Below, piece by piece: positions 12,351-20,564 of a stretch of 20,564 nucleotides of DNA (position 1 is its first letter; the number at the start of each line of letters is the position of its first letter). The stretch is from Pleurotus djamor (Eukaryota; Basidiomycota; Agaricomycetes; Agaricales; Pleurotaceae). The position numbers were made by a program, and so were the translations under genes. The stretch lies in contig JAPEVF010000522.1 of the NCBI GenBank assembly GCA_029747585.1, forward strand, positions 1 to 20,564, written 5' to 3'. The notes beneath the pieces were generated by a model. It was given only the letters and a program-made list of their open reading frames with translations. It did not search any database and had not been told where the DNA came from.

Positions 12351-14649
12351 TGTGGTATGNGGTAGGGTTTCCAGCGCTAAACTATTCTTGAGCCACTCAG
12401 CGCTTGTGTCACAANTTCTACTTCTAGCTTCATCATCTTGAACCTTGGCTGCATCTGTATTCTGTCAATTCAAAGCACTGACAGTTGACTTCAGNNNNCA
12501 GNACTGCACACATTCTAGGCTCTTTGANACTGCTTATGCTTGTAGGGNTTGGCTCCCTTAAGTCCGATGAAAACGTCTCCATTNTGTTGCGATCCACNTC
12601 GCAACTNTTACTCTGGGTNTGTGAACACAACGCACTTGCTATGGCCTCGGAACATCGAATGGTACCTCTGAACTCAAGCTCCGAGGGGGCTCAGATTGTA
12701 AAAAAACGCAGTCTATACGGACCGTACTCGTCAACCTCGAACTGGACCCAAAATTCCAGATTCAACCATGGTTGCGGAAGAGCGTCCGTATCACATCAAC
12801 AATACTCGTCTCTGATTACATCTGCCATTGGCTCGCTCAAGTATCAAGCGACGGACTTGATGTATCTAGATTGTTTGTCCTCACCCTGGACATAGCAAGC
12901 GTCATCGCAGGATTCGACCTCGCTTTGCCTTTGTAATCGCTGCGCACATGGGATTCTTCAGGATAGCTACNACTACTGCGAGCTCACTAGCCTAATCTCC
13001 GCGCAAAAATACTACGGCGCTGCGAAGTCGCACCGTTCTCCACCGACCTCATAATCTTGAGCCTGGCCCCTCAAATCGTCTGTCCAATCGTCCGGTGTAG
13101 CGCGCAGGCCAGTGCTACTAAAGTCTCCATTATTTGGCGGGCCGCTACTTTCCAGCGATGACTTCTAGACTAAACGCTTCACACAACGACCTCCGTGTCC
13201 GAATAATGGACCGTTCCCTGGTTCTTGCCTTCCGTATAAGGATGTCGAATCACAGCTAGCATCTAGGATTTCTCATATTATTCTCGACNCAACTTCTTGC
13301 CCACTTTCACATGGCCTCCGTTGAATCTACGTAAACCTTGCTTCTCTCCGGCACCTTGCGCAGAACAGTCGTGGCATCTCATCACTCGGACACATCTCGC
13401 TCTCAGACTCTCTCAGAAGAACCTCTCGAACCCCTGCCGTCATCCATGCCAAAGAACTTGAACTTTTGCTTGCTCCGATCACTAGCGACATTTGCTGCTC
13501 AACTTTATGTGGGTAGTCTGAGAGTNNCCCGTCTACCTCCGTCACCCAATCTAACTGTCCCCTGAAACCAGGGCGCTAGAACGCTTTCATATCAACCGCA
13601 CATGCTGCAAGAATCCATCACACATCAAGCCGCTGCACAATCCTGTGTTNGCTGTGGGTTTTGTGCGATCATGATGATTTTTCCTATGCACCCCGTGTCG
13701 ACCAAATCGCANTTACCTGCANGTTAATGTTAATCGATGAATCTCAATCATTTTCTCCTGGAANTAAGATAAAGTTCTTTTCTTCGTTTCCCACCGTGCC
13801 ACCCTATTCTCATCTTCCCAGACGAACAGGATTAACGGTCCCTTCCTTCTCCCCGTCAAGTTCTCGTGCGCATTAATCACCACCCCTCTCAGTTGTGGAG
13901 ATCACATCGCCCTCTCCCCTGGGATAATCCGCGGCCTAAAGAACCACCGCGCCTTGGCAACTGTTATATTCGTTGTACGGCTCGTCGTTCCGCTGCTCCC
14001 TACCTTGATGCACTGGCGGAGCAGCAAGTAGTGCCTTGTCATAGGTACGATTGCGATGATCTCCGCATCCTGTACCTTTCAACCGCATCGACTCGGCACA
14101 TCTCTAGATACGCAAACGATGCACCATATGGATATCGACGACCCGAGGTCATTTGGTTCCGTCTGGTAGGATCTACTTCTTGTCTAGACTTTTTCCCTAG
14201 GTTCCACTTCGCTCGCGTCCGCCAGTATGTGCTTACCTTCGCCTACATAGATACATAAATACTCATACGTAATCTTAGCTCCTTCGATTGAAACCAACGT
14301 ATCAGAATCCTCAGATTTGCTCAAAGATGGATTAACAAGATGTTATATTGGTACTCTATATTTACAACTACTAGGAGTACAAATGTCGGCACCCAGAGAA
14401 CCCCGAAAAACAATGATACATAGGTGACATTTACTTGCGCGTGTCGCGATCATTATACGTATGTCTTGATTAACAGAGGCGTGCATGATGAGTCCGTAAA
14501 GAGTCCGCCAACAAAAGGAATGAAGAGAGCAAAGAGGTATAGTACGAGAAGCGTTAATATCTGAGGAGAGGAGAAATGATGTCAACAAGCACTATACCGT
14601 CCTTAGCGTGTGTGTGCATATTGATCAATCGCCAAGGGTGAATGAAACT
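12351..14649. other. Gene-free stretch with ambiguous bases
   Basis: Between the PRP31 start and the kinase stop I recognise no gene. Isolated N characters are frequent up to about 13770. Several frames are open for 70-136 codons on both strands, none with a family motif or a convincing exon chain. The most protein-like is described separately at 12625-12936. The first few hundred bases must include the PRP31 promoter, and the last part the kinase 3' flank. The region may be decayed repeat DNA, but no terminal repeats, target-site duplications or transposase motifs could be seen. Confidence 0.5.
12625..12936 (+). other. Unassigned open frame without start codon
   Basis: A plus-strand frame opens after a TGA at 12622-12624 and runs to TAA at 12934-12936, 103 codons without an ATG near its beginning. 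The second half translates to a balanced mixture including KFQIQPWLRKSVR and SRLFVLTLDIASVIAGFDLA, which reads more like protein than the overlapping frame. That overlapping frame is also open here, so chance is a serious alternative. It could be an internal exon or a pseudogene fragment. I do not recognise a family. Confidence 0.2.
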
Positions 14650-17060
14650 TCACCCAATGTGCATGGGGCTTCCAGCGCGTCCAACACCTCTAGCATCAAC
14701 AGGCAACGCGTCCTGACGCAAAGGGCTTCCCAAAGCCTTTCCAGAAAGTGGGCTAGTCGCACCCTTGGCACCTCCCCGTTTATGACGCTGCTTCAGCAGT
14801 GTCGCGCTTTGCATATCAAGCTCGAAGCCCTTCGTTCCAACCGGTGCCTTCTTCTTCGCCTGACCGCCGTACGGATAGTATCCCTGGTCACGAACACCAG
14901 CACGCCCTGCATCGAACTCTCTGCGCGTATTCTCGCCCGCTGGTGGATGATTATGCGGCGCACGTCCTGCCACACCATCAGCCACGGGTTGGATGAATTC
15001 TTCATCGCTTTCTTCATCGTCCTCGTTGAGACCGGCCAGCCGTTCCCGAGGTCCATTCCTAAACTTCCGCCTTCGTGCGCCTTCTTCCTCCATCCGATGT
15101 ACAGCGTATGTGATATCGAAAGCCTCCTTGAGCGTGGCAATTCCCGGACTTCTTCCCTCAACGAGACCACCGTGTGCTGCCGTCAACAAAGGCGAATCCA
15201 GAGGTCTTGAGGAGTATTGTAATTTGCCATACACGTTTGGAGTAGGAGGTGGAGGTGGGGCAGGAGCCGCAGTACACCAAGGATGACTCAAGAATTCGTC
15301 AATGGTATAACGTTGAGCGGGATCCACACAGAGTAGATGCGTAATGAGATCCTTGGCTATAATTGATATATTAATGGGAACTGCAAGAAGCAGTAAAGAA
15401 GGAAGGACGCTCACCTGACGCGCTGATATCGTCCCACCAAGGGCTCAAGAAGGTATAATACCCTCGAGCTACCTTTTCCGTCAAAACATTGATACTTTCG
15501 TCGTAGAACGGTGGGAATCCGCAGAGGAGGGTATACAGGACACATCCGAGTGCCCACATATCGACACTTTTGCTGTACCGTTCATCCTTCACGATTTCTG
15601 GAGCAGTGTAGCCGACTGTGCCACATGGCGTCATCGTCTCTTCGTTCCAGACCACTTTGCTCAAGCCAAAATCAGCGATCTTCACTCGGCCAATTCCACC
15701 TCCACCGACTCCAAGGATAAACTCCCCTTCATCTTCCTTGTCTTCATCGTACGGTCGCTTGATCGGATTTTTGGAAGGGACGATCGGGATTCGTTCGAAA
15801 AGCAGATTTTCGGGCTTAATATCTCGGTGTACCACTCCCCTTTCTTCGTGAAGGTAACGGATGCCTTCCGCTACTTGCAGGATGACATGACGGGAGAGGT
15901 TCTCCGAGAAATATGTGAGCTTAACAATTTGGTGAAATAATTCTCCACCTTCCATCACTGCGCAGATTTAGCGGAATCCCGAACGTAGATGATGGCACAG
16001 ACGTACGCTCGAGCACGATGAAATAGTGTTCTAACGATTCTGAAAAGGACAGCAGCTTCACGATGGACGGATGATGCGTCCCTCGCATGATTTGAACCTC
16101 TGGAAGGGATTCGTCTTATTCCGTCCGTGATCAAGACGATGAACCGAAACGTACCTTTAAGAATGTTTGCACGCTATTTTGAGCGGATGTCAGGATCACC
16201 ATAAATAGACAGGATGGATGAGGAGGATAGGACGGCACCTCTGTCACGCGTGGCTTCTTCTTGAATTGCGGGTTCAAGTGCTTTTCCCCCGCCTACATCA
16301 AAGTAACGCGCGACAAGAGATATTGGAAAAATCAGTGGTGAATGGAAACATAGTGAACAAGACGCGTGCTAAAGCGATGAACCCACTAACCTGGACGGCA
16401 TTGAGCTCGAACTTGCGGACGACCTTGACTGATAATTATGACGTAAACGACTTTGTTGGAGAAAAGGGAAAGTCAGGTACACACCTGCGACCTTTTTACC
16501 GGTGGAAAGATCAACTGCCTTGTAGACATTCGAAAAGGCGCCACTGCGCGAAGAAAAGTTTGATCAGCCGGAATGCGACACCTGGTGATATGCTGGATAG
16601 TGCTCACTCTCCCATCTTCTCCATGAGCTTGAACTCTTCCAACCCTTTGTAAGTCGGCATCTTCGCCTGAGCCTCTCTTTCTTCGGAGACAATTTGCTCT
16701 GCAGCCTGTCTTGCTTGATGATGTTGCTGTTCGGGTTGGACGTGCTGGGCGTTTACTTGCGGTGCTTGTTGTTGTTGTTGCGGTTGCTGTTGGTGATGCT
16801 GTGCACGTGTTGGACTGGAGACTGGGGTGGATCTGTCTGGTGAATATTGTTGCTGTTGCTCTTGCCTGGCGTGGTTGTGATGTTTTCCATGCCTTATAAG
16901 GTCTAGAAACTCGTAGAATATGGGGAAACGTGCACGGTCATCGGACGGAGTGGACATTGGGAGGAGGAAAGACGGTGGTGGTGGTAAGCGGGTAGGAATA
17001 TTTAGGAAAATGATTAGGAGTTGGCTCACTTTTGAATGCGTCGACAACGCCAGTAGGCAT
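14650..17060 (-). CDS. Rck2/Srk1-type MAPK-activated Ser/Thr kinase
   Basis: This kinase belongs to the CaMK-like group of stress-MAPK effectors (yeast Rck2, fission yeast Srk1), which are activated by Hog1/Sty1. Exons: 17060-17030, 16902-16608, 16543-16485, 16428-16391, 16292-16239, 16173-16155, 16099-16007, 15957-15415 and 15356-14650; 612 residues. A Gln/His-rich N-terminal region precedes the kinase domain. Visible are the glycine loop GDGAFSNV (108-115), the VAVK lysine (130), HRDIKPEN (240-247), DFG (292-294) and TPCGTVGYTAPE (306-317). The family hallmark insert DEGEF..GVGGGGIG lies between HRD and DFG. Thr306-Pro matches the MAPK-phosphorylated activation site of MK2/Rck2. The C-terminal extension carries LLKQRHKR (564-571), like the MAPK docking motif of MK2. 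The start at 17060 needs a 127-base first intron; an alternative start is the ATG at 16957. Confidence 0.94.
14776..14799 (-). other. Predicted MAPK docking motif in kinase tail
   Basis: These codons encode LLKQRHKR, residues 564-571 of the kinase. Human MK2 and MK3 carry a Leu-Leu-x-Arg-Arg-Lys-type motif C-terminal to the kinase domain that binds p38. The two leucines followed by alternating basic residues match that layout. The preceding KGFELDMQSAT also lies outside the kinase domain. Assignment is by resemblance only. Confidence 0.55.
16155..16173 (-). other. 19-base micro-exon of the kinase gene
   Basis: The exon encodes RANILK plus the first base of the next codon and is flanked by a 65-base intron upstream and a 55-base intron downstream. 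Including it restores the helix expected after the VAIK lysine (RANILKEVQIM), and the frame fails without it. Its length is not a multiple of three, so skipping would truncate the kinase. Confidence 0.8.
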
Positions 17061-17157
17061 GACTTGGGGAATATGGGTCACAGTGTTGGAGAGACTGACG
17101 ACGCCCTGAATCCTCCCTCAAATCCAAAAACACAGCGCCATGATCCATATGACGTCA
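17061..17157 (-). promoter_or_regulatory. Kinase gene promoter with perfect CRE
   Basis: The palindrome TGACGTCA at 17150-17157 lies 90 bases upstream of the predicted kinase ATG. It is the full consensus site for ATF/CREB-type bZIP factors such as fission yeast Atf1 and budding yeast Sko1, which act under the Sty1/Hog1 stress MAPK. In fission yeast srk1 expression depends on Atf1, so the site fits the product. The start codon is itself predicted through a first intron, so the distance is approximate. Confidence 0.6.
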
Positions 17158-19618
17158 CCCAATGCCGTCATGCTCACCGCGCCACCGTCACCGATGAGGG
17201 CCTGCCACACATCTGAATTGCACCCAACTGCCACTTGCTCAGTGTCACAAGTGCAAGTGTAAAAGCGAGAAGGCAGTTGATCATGAACGAAGCAGTCTCT
17301 CCTGGCTTCCATCGAGAACCGCAGCCAAATAAACACCCGCAAGGCCAACACCGATCGATAGCATCCTAGTTGCTTCCAACATTATAAATAAGTAGAGCTC
17401 TCAAGGAATGATCCACGCCGCCAACAGTAGTATTGAAGTCGAACGGTGCAGTGAACACACAAAAGGCTGTCGTCTATTGCATGCTCGTAAATATAAACGT
17501 ACAGGTCCGAAGGCCGTAGCCTATCCCGTTCAAAGCATTTGCCTACAAAGCGACAATGGCGGCGAAAAGGCGGTAAAAGCGTACATGTTCGGCTCAAGAT
17601 ACGCAGGGCTTGAGTCGCAAAAAACACCAGGATTCTAGGGGGATACGCGTACCATGAAAGTATCGGAACGTTCGCCGGAGAAAAATAAAAAGTCATTGAA
17701 AACTTACTAGACCTGCTAAATTGAAAGATGTATGAATGAAAAATGAAAATCGACTGAAAACCCGAAGTCACCGCATTACTATTGAGGCAGCTCTGGCGCT
17801 ATACGACGGAACAAGGTCCGATTAGCGTGTCGTCGTTTCGCTGCAGCGACACAAGGATCCCCGTCAGGATCGTTGGGTCCTAGGCGGAGATACTTTATCA
17901 CCAACGACCGAGGTCGGGAGCGGATTTTCTGGGCATTGTAGGGGAATCCTATAGCCGGCCCCGGCGCAGGGGAAACGTTGGGTGAGGCTCAACGCTTAAC
18001 GGAATTCCGACCGCGCGGTTGAGGCTCGAGGGTGACATGGGGAAGCACCAAAGGTTGTAGGGACACTACCGCCGGCCAGAACTCAACCCTGGAGGAAATT
18101 TCTGAGTCCGTCAAAAGCCATTGACACATCCCAAGCCAGGTTAGACTTTGGGAGTGAACGGAACGGTATAAGGTTGGGCGAGCATGTGTACACGTCGGAT
18201 TTGTTGAAAACGGGTGAAATAGTTCCACGAAAGCGCGACGTTCGGATGACTGGAGATGCCTGCCAGTCACTGGGCAGACCAGCGCCAGACAAGACCAAGG
18301 AATCCGTTGATATATGAGGTCATATTTTGCAGCGACGAGAGGATTCCTCCGATCGAAGGACAGCAGCAGAGGGGCAAAGAGCGAGCGTAAACGGCAAAAA
18401 GGGTGGGTATGTCCAATTGGGGAGTACCTCAAATTGGCGACGGCAAGCAACACACCGCTGATATGATAATCATGGCCGAAGACCGAAGAAAAGTCGATTA
18501 GTTGGAGTTGCGGAGGTCAGGGAGGCATGTGTACCCCAAAAGCCATCAGCCATGGGATCCTCAGCGACCGACCGGAGCGAATGTATCGTCCAAGGTCACC
18601 AGAAACGAACAGCACAGGAAAGCCGCCAGAAAATTGCTTTGATATGATCACCATGGTGTGCATTGCGGACAGCCCACATCTCGCACATTTGGACAAACCA
18701 GAACATTCCGTGCGTGAAAGATAACGTAACGACAACCCTTGGGATATGCTGTAACTGATTGGACGTTTCCCTTCATCGTTTGGTTAGACGGAGGCATTGG
18801 TCGAGTGAAAATGTATCCAAATGGAGGTTGTCGACCATGTTGAATCCGATGATGTTATGTTCACAGCTGCTTATATGGGAACAGCATCGATTGGGGGATA
18901 TGTTTCCCATGAGCATGTTGTACACTCCACCAGAGCTTAGCCTGAGTACACCGTCCAAATGTAGGCCTGATCTTCGGATCGCGGAGAAGAGGATCATCAG
19001 AACCGTCCAGCGGAAGATGGGGCTGTCGCATGTCGTCCGATACGCAGGCCGAGGCTCCAGATGTTGAGGTGTATTGAATTAGAAACCTTATCACGTTGTT
19101 TGGCCAGGTCTGCGTATGTGATGCAGGAGGTTAGACGGCGATGCAAAGCATGGTCGTGGGAGGGGTGACCAACTTCATAACGCGAAATCGACACAAAGGG
19201 GTGAGGTCGTAGCGGTAGCTTTCTTTAGCGAGACGGCGGAACCAGGCCAACCCTGATCTACAGGAAGCCGTGGAAGCCAACAAACTACCACCGCAGGGTT
19301 GTATCCGTACATGGAAGGTGTGCCGGAGAGTACCTTGTCAGAGAGATAAAACTCTTTCGTGCAGAGGGAACTGAGTGGGAACGGCATCTTTGAACTATAT
19401 TGCCATCAGGGTGATTCACCACCCTTGTACAACAGCAANAANCCCAGCTCCTGCACAGGGAAACTCCGAGTAAGCATTGACATTAACTAAGTATAACACA
19501 CTCACGGACCGTGGATCCTGCACCAGTACAAGCGGGGCATTGTCTCNTAGTCCGCCGCATCAACTCCCTGGACGATGGATAAGATTTGAACCGTGGGGGT
19601 GTAGCCACAGCTAGGATG
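17158..19618. other. Gene-free stretch right of the kinase
   Basis: No family is recognised here. The first few hundred bases are likely the rest of the kinase promoter. On the minus strand one frame runs from 18735 to 17989 with a single TGA near 18513, about 248 codons in all, but other frames are also open and the translation shows no motif or hydrophobic pattern of note. A minus-strand frame at 19674-19483 contains RQCPACTGAG and is followed by GTGAGT and a later CTGTGCAG, which could be an intron. These look like remnants or chance frames. Confidence 0.4.
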
Positions 19619-20171
19619 TCATCGCTTGGTGTAGTATGGTTGGTGGAGTTTACAAACGACAAACCGCGGGGCATNCGGTCCTAGTGTTGGTTGANCACCA
19701 TTACCAGCTAATATGTCCGTTGCGCAGGAGGGTTCACTTGTAATCTTCCGGGGATGGAGTTGAATGATCCTCTCCCTGAATGTGTGNGACTGAAGATTGT
19801 GGATGAAGGNCTNGTCAATATTCAATCTGCACNGTTCCAGGGTTGCGTCAAATCGGTTGAATTGAGTAAACTGCCGAGCGCAGCCAAGACGACCCCCAAA
19901 CCTGAATGAAACAAACAGACCAACAAATAAAAATCTGGTCCGTGCGTCGTGTCAGGGAGCATAAAGAGGAACGGTGTGGCATCTGGGCAACTCATACTTA
20001 CCTTGATGGCGCAAGCCCCTTCACCTACCTGGGTTTGCGGGCCGTGGAGGTCCCCCATAGCACGGCGACCCTGTCCATACAGGGGACAGCTATGGTTTGT
20101 ATGGGCTTCGGCTCATGCACCGTCTCAATATTTTCCAGTCCTGCTTTGGCCACTCTGGCTGGGCGGGCCAT
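19619..20171 (-). CDS. Unidentified two-exon open frame
   Basis: I do not recognise this protein. An ATG at 20171-20169 opens 47 codons, exon 20171-20029, ending at a GTAGGT donor. Splicing to the TTCATTCAG acceptor at 19902 keeps the frame for exon 19901-19619, giving 141 residues and a TGA. The reading begins MARPARVAKAGLENIETV and includes GGRLGCARQFTQFNRFDATL and FRERIIQLHPRKITSEPS. Several ambiguous bases lie in exon 2. A stronger donor, GGTAAGTAT at 20001, would also splice to the same acceptor, but it puts exon 2 in another frame that stops early. The pyrimidine-rich acceptor and an upstream CTGAC branch-like word support a real intron. It may be a gene, an end fragment, or part of a repeated element. 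Confidence 0.35.
20041..20095. repeat. Nested inverted repeats (strong hairpin)
   Basis: CCATAGC at 20055-20061 pairs perfectly with GCTATGG at 20089-20095. Inside it CCCTGT (20069-20074) pairs with ACAGGG (20079-20084) around a four-base loop CCAT. A competing pair is GCCGTG (20041-20046) with CACGGC (20061-20066). Such nesting is more than expected by chance in 55 bases and would fold in RNA from either strand. It lies inside the first exon of the unidentified minus-strand frame. Confidence 0.75.
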
Positions 20172-20179
20172 TTTTTTTT
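20171..20179 (+). other. T9 run next to GGCCA/TGGCC stem
   Basis: Nine T residues are flanked by GGCCA and GGCC, giving a small stem with a T-rich loop. On the plus strand this could end an RNA polymerase III transcript. On the minus strand it is the A-run just before the ATG of the unidentified frame. No convincing A and B box pair was found upstream, so a polymerase III unit is not supported beyond the T run. Confidence 0.3.
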
Positions 20180-20193
20180 GGCCTTTTCACNCT

Positions 20194-20209
20194 CCTAACC
20201 CTAACCCTA
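20194..20209 (+). repeat. Telomere-like CCCTAA tract
   Basis: Sixteen bases, CCTAACCCTAACCCTA, are 2.7 perfect copies of the C-strand telomere repeat (TTAGGG on the other strand), the repeat used by most filamentous fungi. They are followed by unique sequence, so this is an interstitial tract and not a chromosome end. It lies 23 bases upstream of the ATG of the unidentified minus-strand frame. The last six bases of the window are also GGGTTA, one G-strand unit, which may be chance. Confidence 0.8.
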
Positions 20210-20564
20210 GGTACCAGGCTGNTTCGTGGGTTCCGACAATCGCCAAGGATAACTCATTCCGCTAAGTCAGCCTGAACGCTTGTCTACTCTCGTCATATCG
20301 AAGCCTGGCTGCGAACGAAGTGTCGAAGACCCACTTCTCGCCGCCGGTACCTGTCATAGCACCCTGGCTTTCGTCATGTCNTTCGTNGACTTCTTTCACT
20401 CCATGTTGTCTTGTGGCTGAGCTGCGNGTTCATCACTCCTTTACATACCTACCAATGTTACGATCATCAGAATAANCATANTGGAGTGTTNCANTGATAA
20501 CGAACGAGGTATCCAGTGATTTGAGCANGGAAACNGNCATTTGATATGAATATGCAAAGGGTTA
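20210..20564. other. Right edge, no gene seen
   Basis: These 355 bases carry about ten ambiguous bases and no recognisable coding frame. They continue past the telomere-like tract with ordinary base composition and no further repeat copies until the GGGTTA at the very end. Nothing can be assigned. Confidence 0.4.

Noticed and set aside
13866..14258. 130-residue plus-strand frame with Arg/Tyr-rich sequence.
   Set aside because: It shows no recognisable domain, and CTAG/TAG-rich surroundings give many false acceptor sites but no matching donors.
14608..15286. Plus-strand frames of 97-200 residues.
   Set aside because: They are antisense shadows of the last kinase exon, whose own frame carries conserved kinase sequence and splices correctly.
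17989..18735. Minus-strand frame of about 248 codons interrupted by one stop, considered as a pseudogene.
   Set aside because: Competing frames are also open, there is no family motif, and no coherent exon chain could be built. It is kept only as part of the gene-free stretch description.
19575..19615. tRNA T-arm-like GGTTCAAATC on the minus strand.
   Set aside because: The five bases on either side of the loop do not pair, and no D arm, anticodon arm or acceptor stem can be drawn around it.
19980..20179. U1 snRNA candidate on the plus strand, because ATACTTACCT (19994-20003) equals the conserved U1 5' end and a T9 run follows a structured stretch.
   Set aside because: The conserved U1 loops that bind U1-70K and U1A are absent and no good Sm site precedes a final stem. 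The match is simply the complement of a perfect intron donor (GGTAAGTAT) on the minus strand.

Overview
This window looks like nuclear DNA of a filamentous basidiomycete, probably one of the Agaricomycetes. The evidence is dense short introns (mostly 45-65 bases, with GT..AG ends), compact genes, and six eukaryotic housekeeping or signalling genes that could each be spliced by eye into a complete frame. The species cannot be told from the sequence. Isolated ambiguous bases cluster at 12.1-13.8 kb and 19.4-20.6 kb, which would fit merged alleles or merged repeat copies.

Layout. 1-3876: gene-poor, with a pyrimidine-rich open frame at the left edge and many simple repeats. 3877-6079 (-): NIPA-type magnesium transporter. 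6338-8069 (+): SEC12, the ER exchange factor for Sar1. 8207-9060 (-): TAF9, a TFIID/SAGA histone-fold subunit. 9334-10048 (+): ISU1, the mitochondrial Fe-S scaffold. 10220-12350 (-): PRP31, a U4/U6 snRNP splicing factor. 12351-14649: no recognised gene. 14650-17060 (-): Rck2/Srk1-type MAPK-activated kinase, with a perfect CRE 90 bases upstream of its start. 17158-19618: no recognised gene. 19619-20171 (-): an unidentified spliced frame that overlaps a nested hairpin and lies beside a telomere-like repeat.

The central 8.5 kb (3877-12350) is tightly packed. Two head-to-head pairs (NIPA/SEC12 and TAF9/ISU1) share intergenic promoters of 258 and 273 bases. Two tail-to-tail pairs (SEC12/TAF9 and ISU1/PRP31) are separated by 137 and 171 bases. 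The genes serve unrelated pathways and form no cluster or operon.

The most interesting signals are the CRE in front of a stress-MAPK effector kinase and the right-hand end of the window. There a telomere-repeat tract, a T9 run, nested inverted repeats and a spliced unknown frame lie within 600 bases. No established new system could be demonstrated. All splice junctions are by-eye predictions supported by frame continuity and family conservation, without transcript data.
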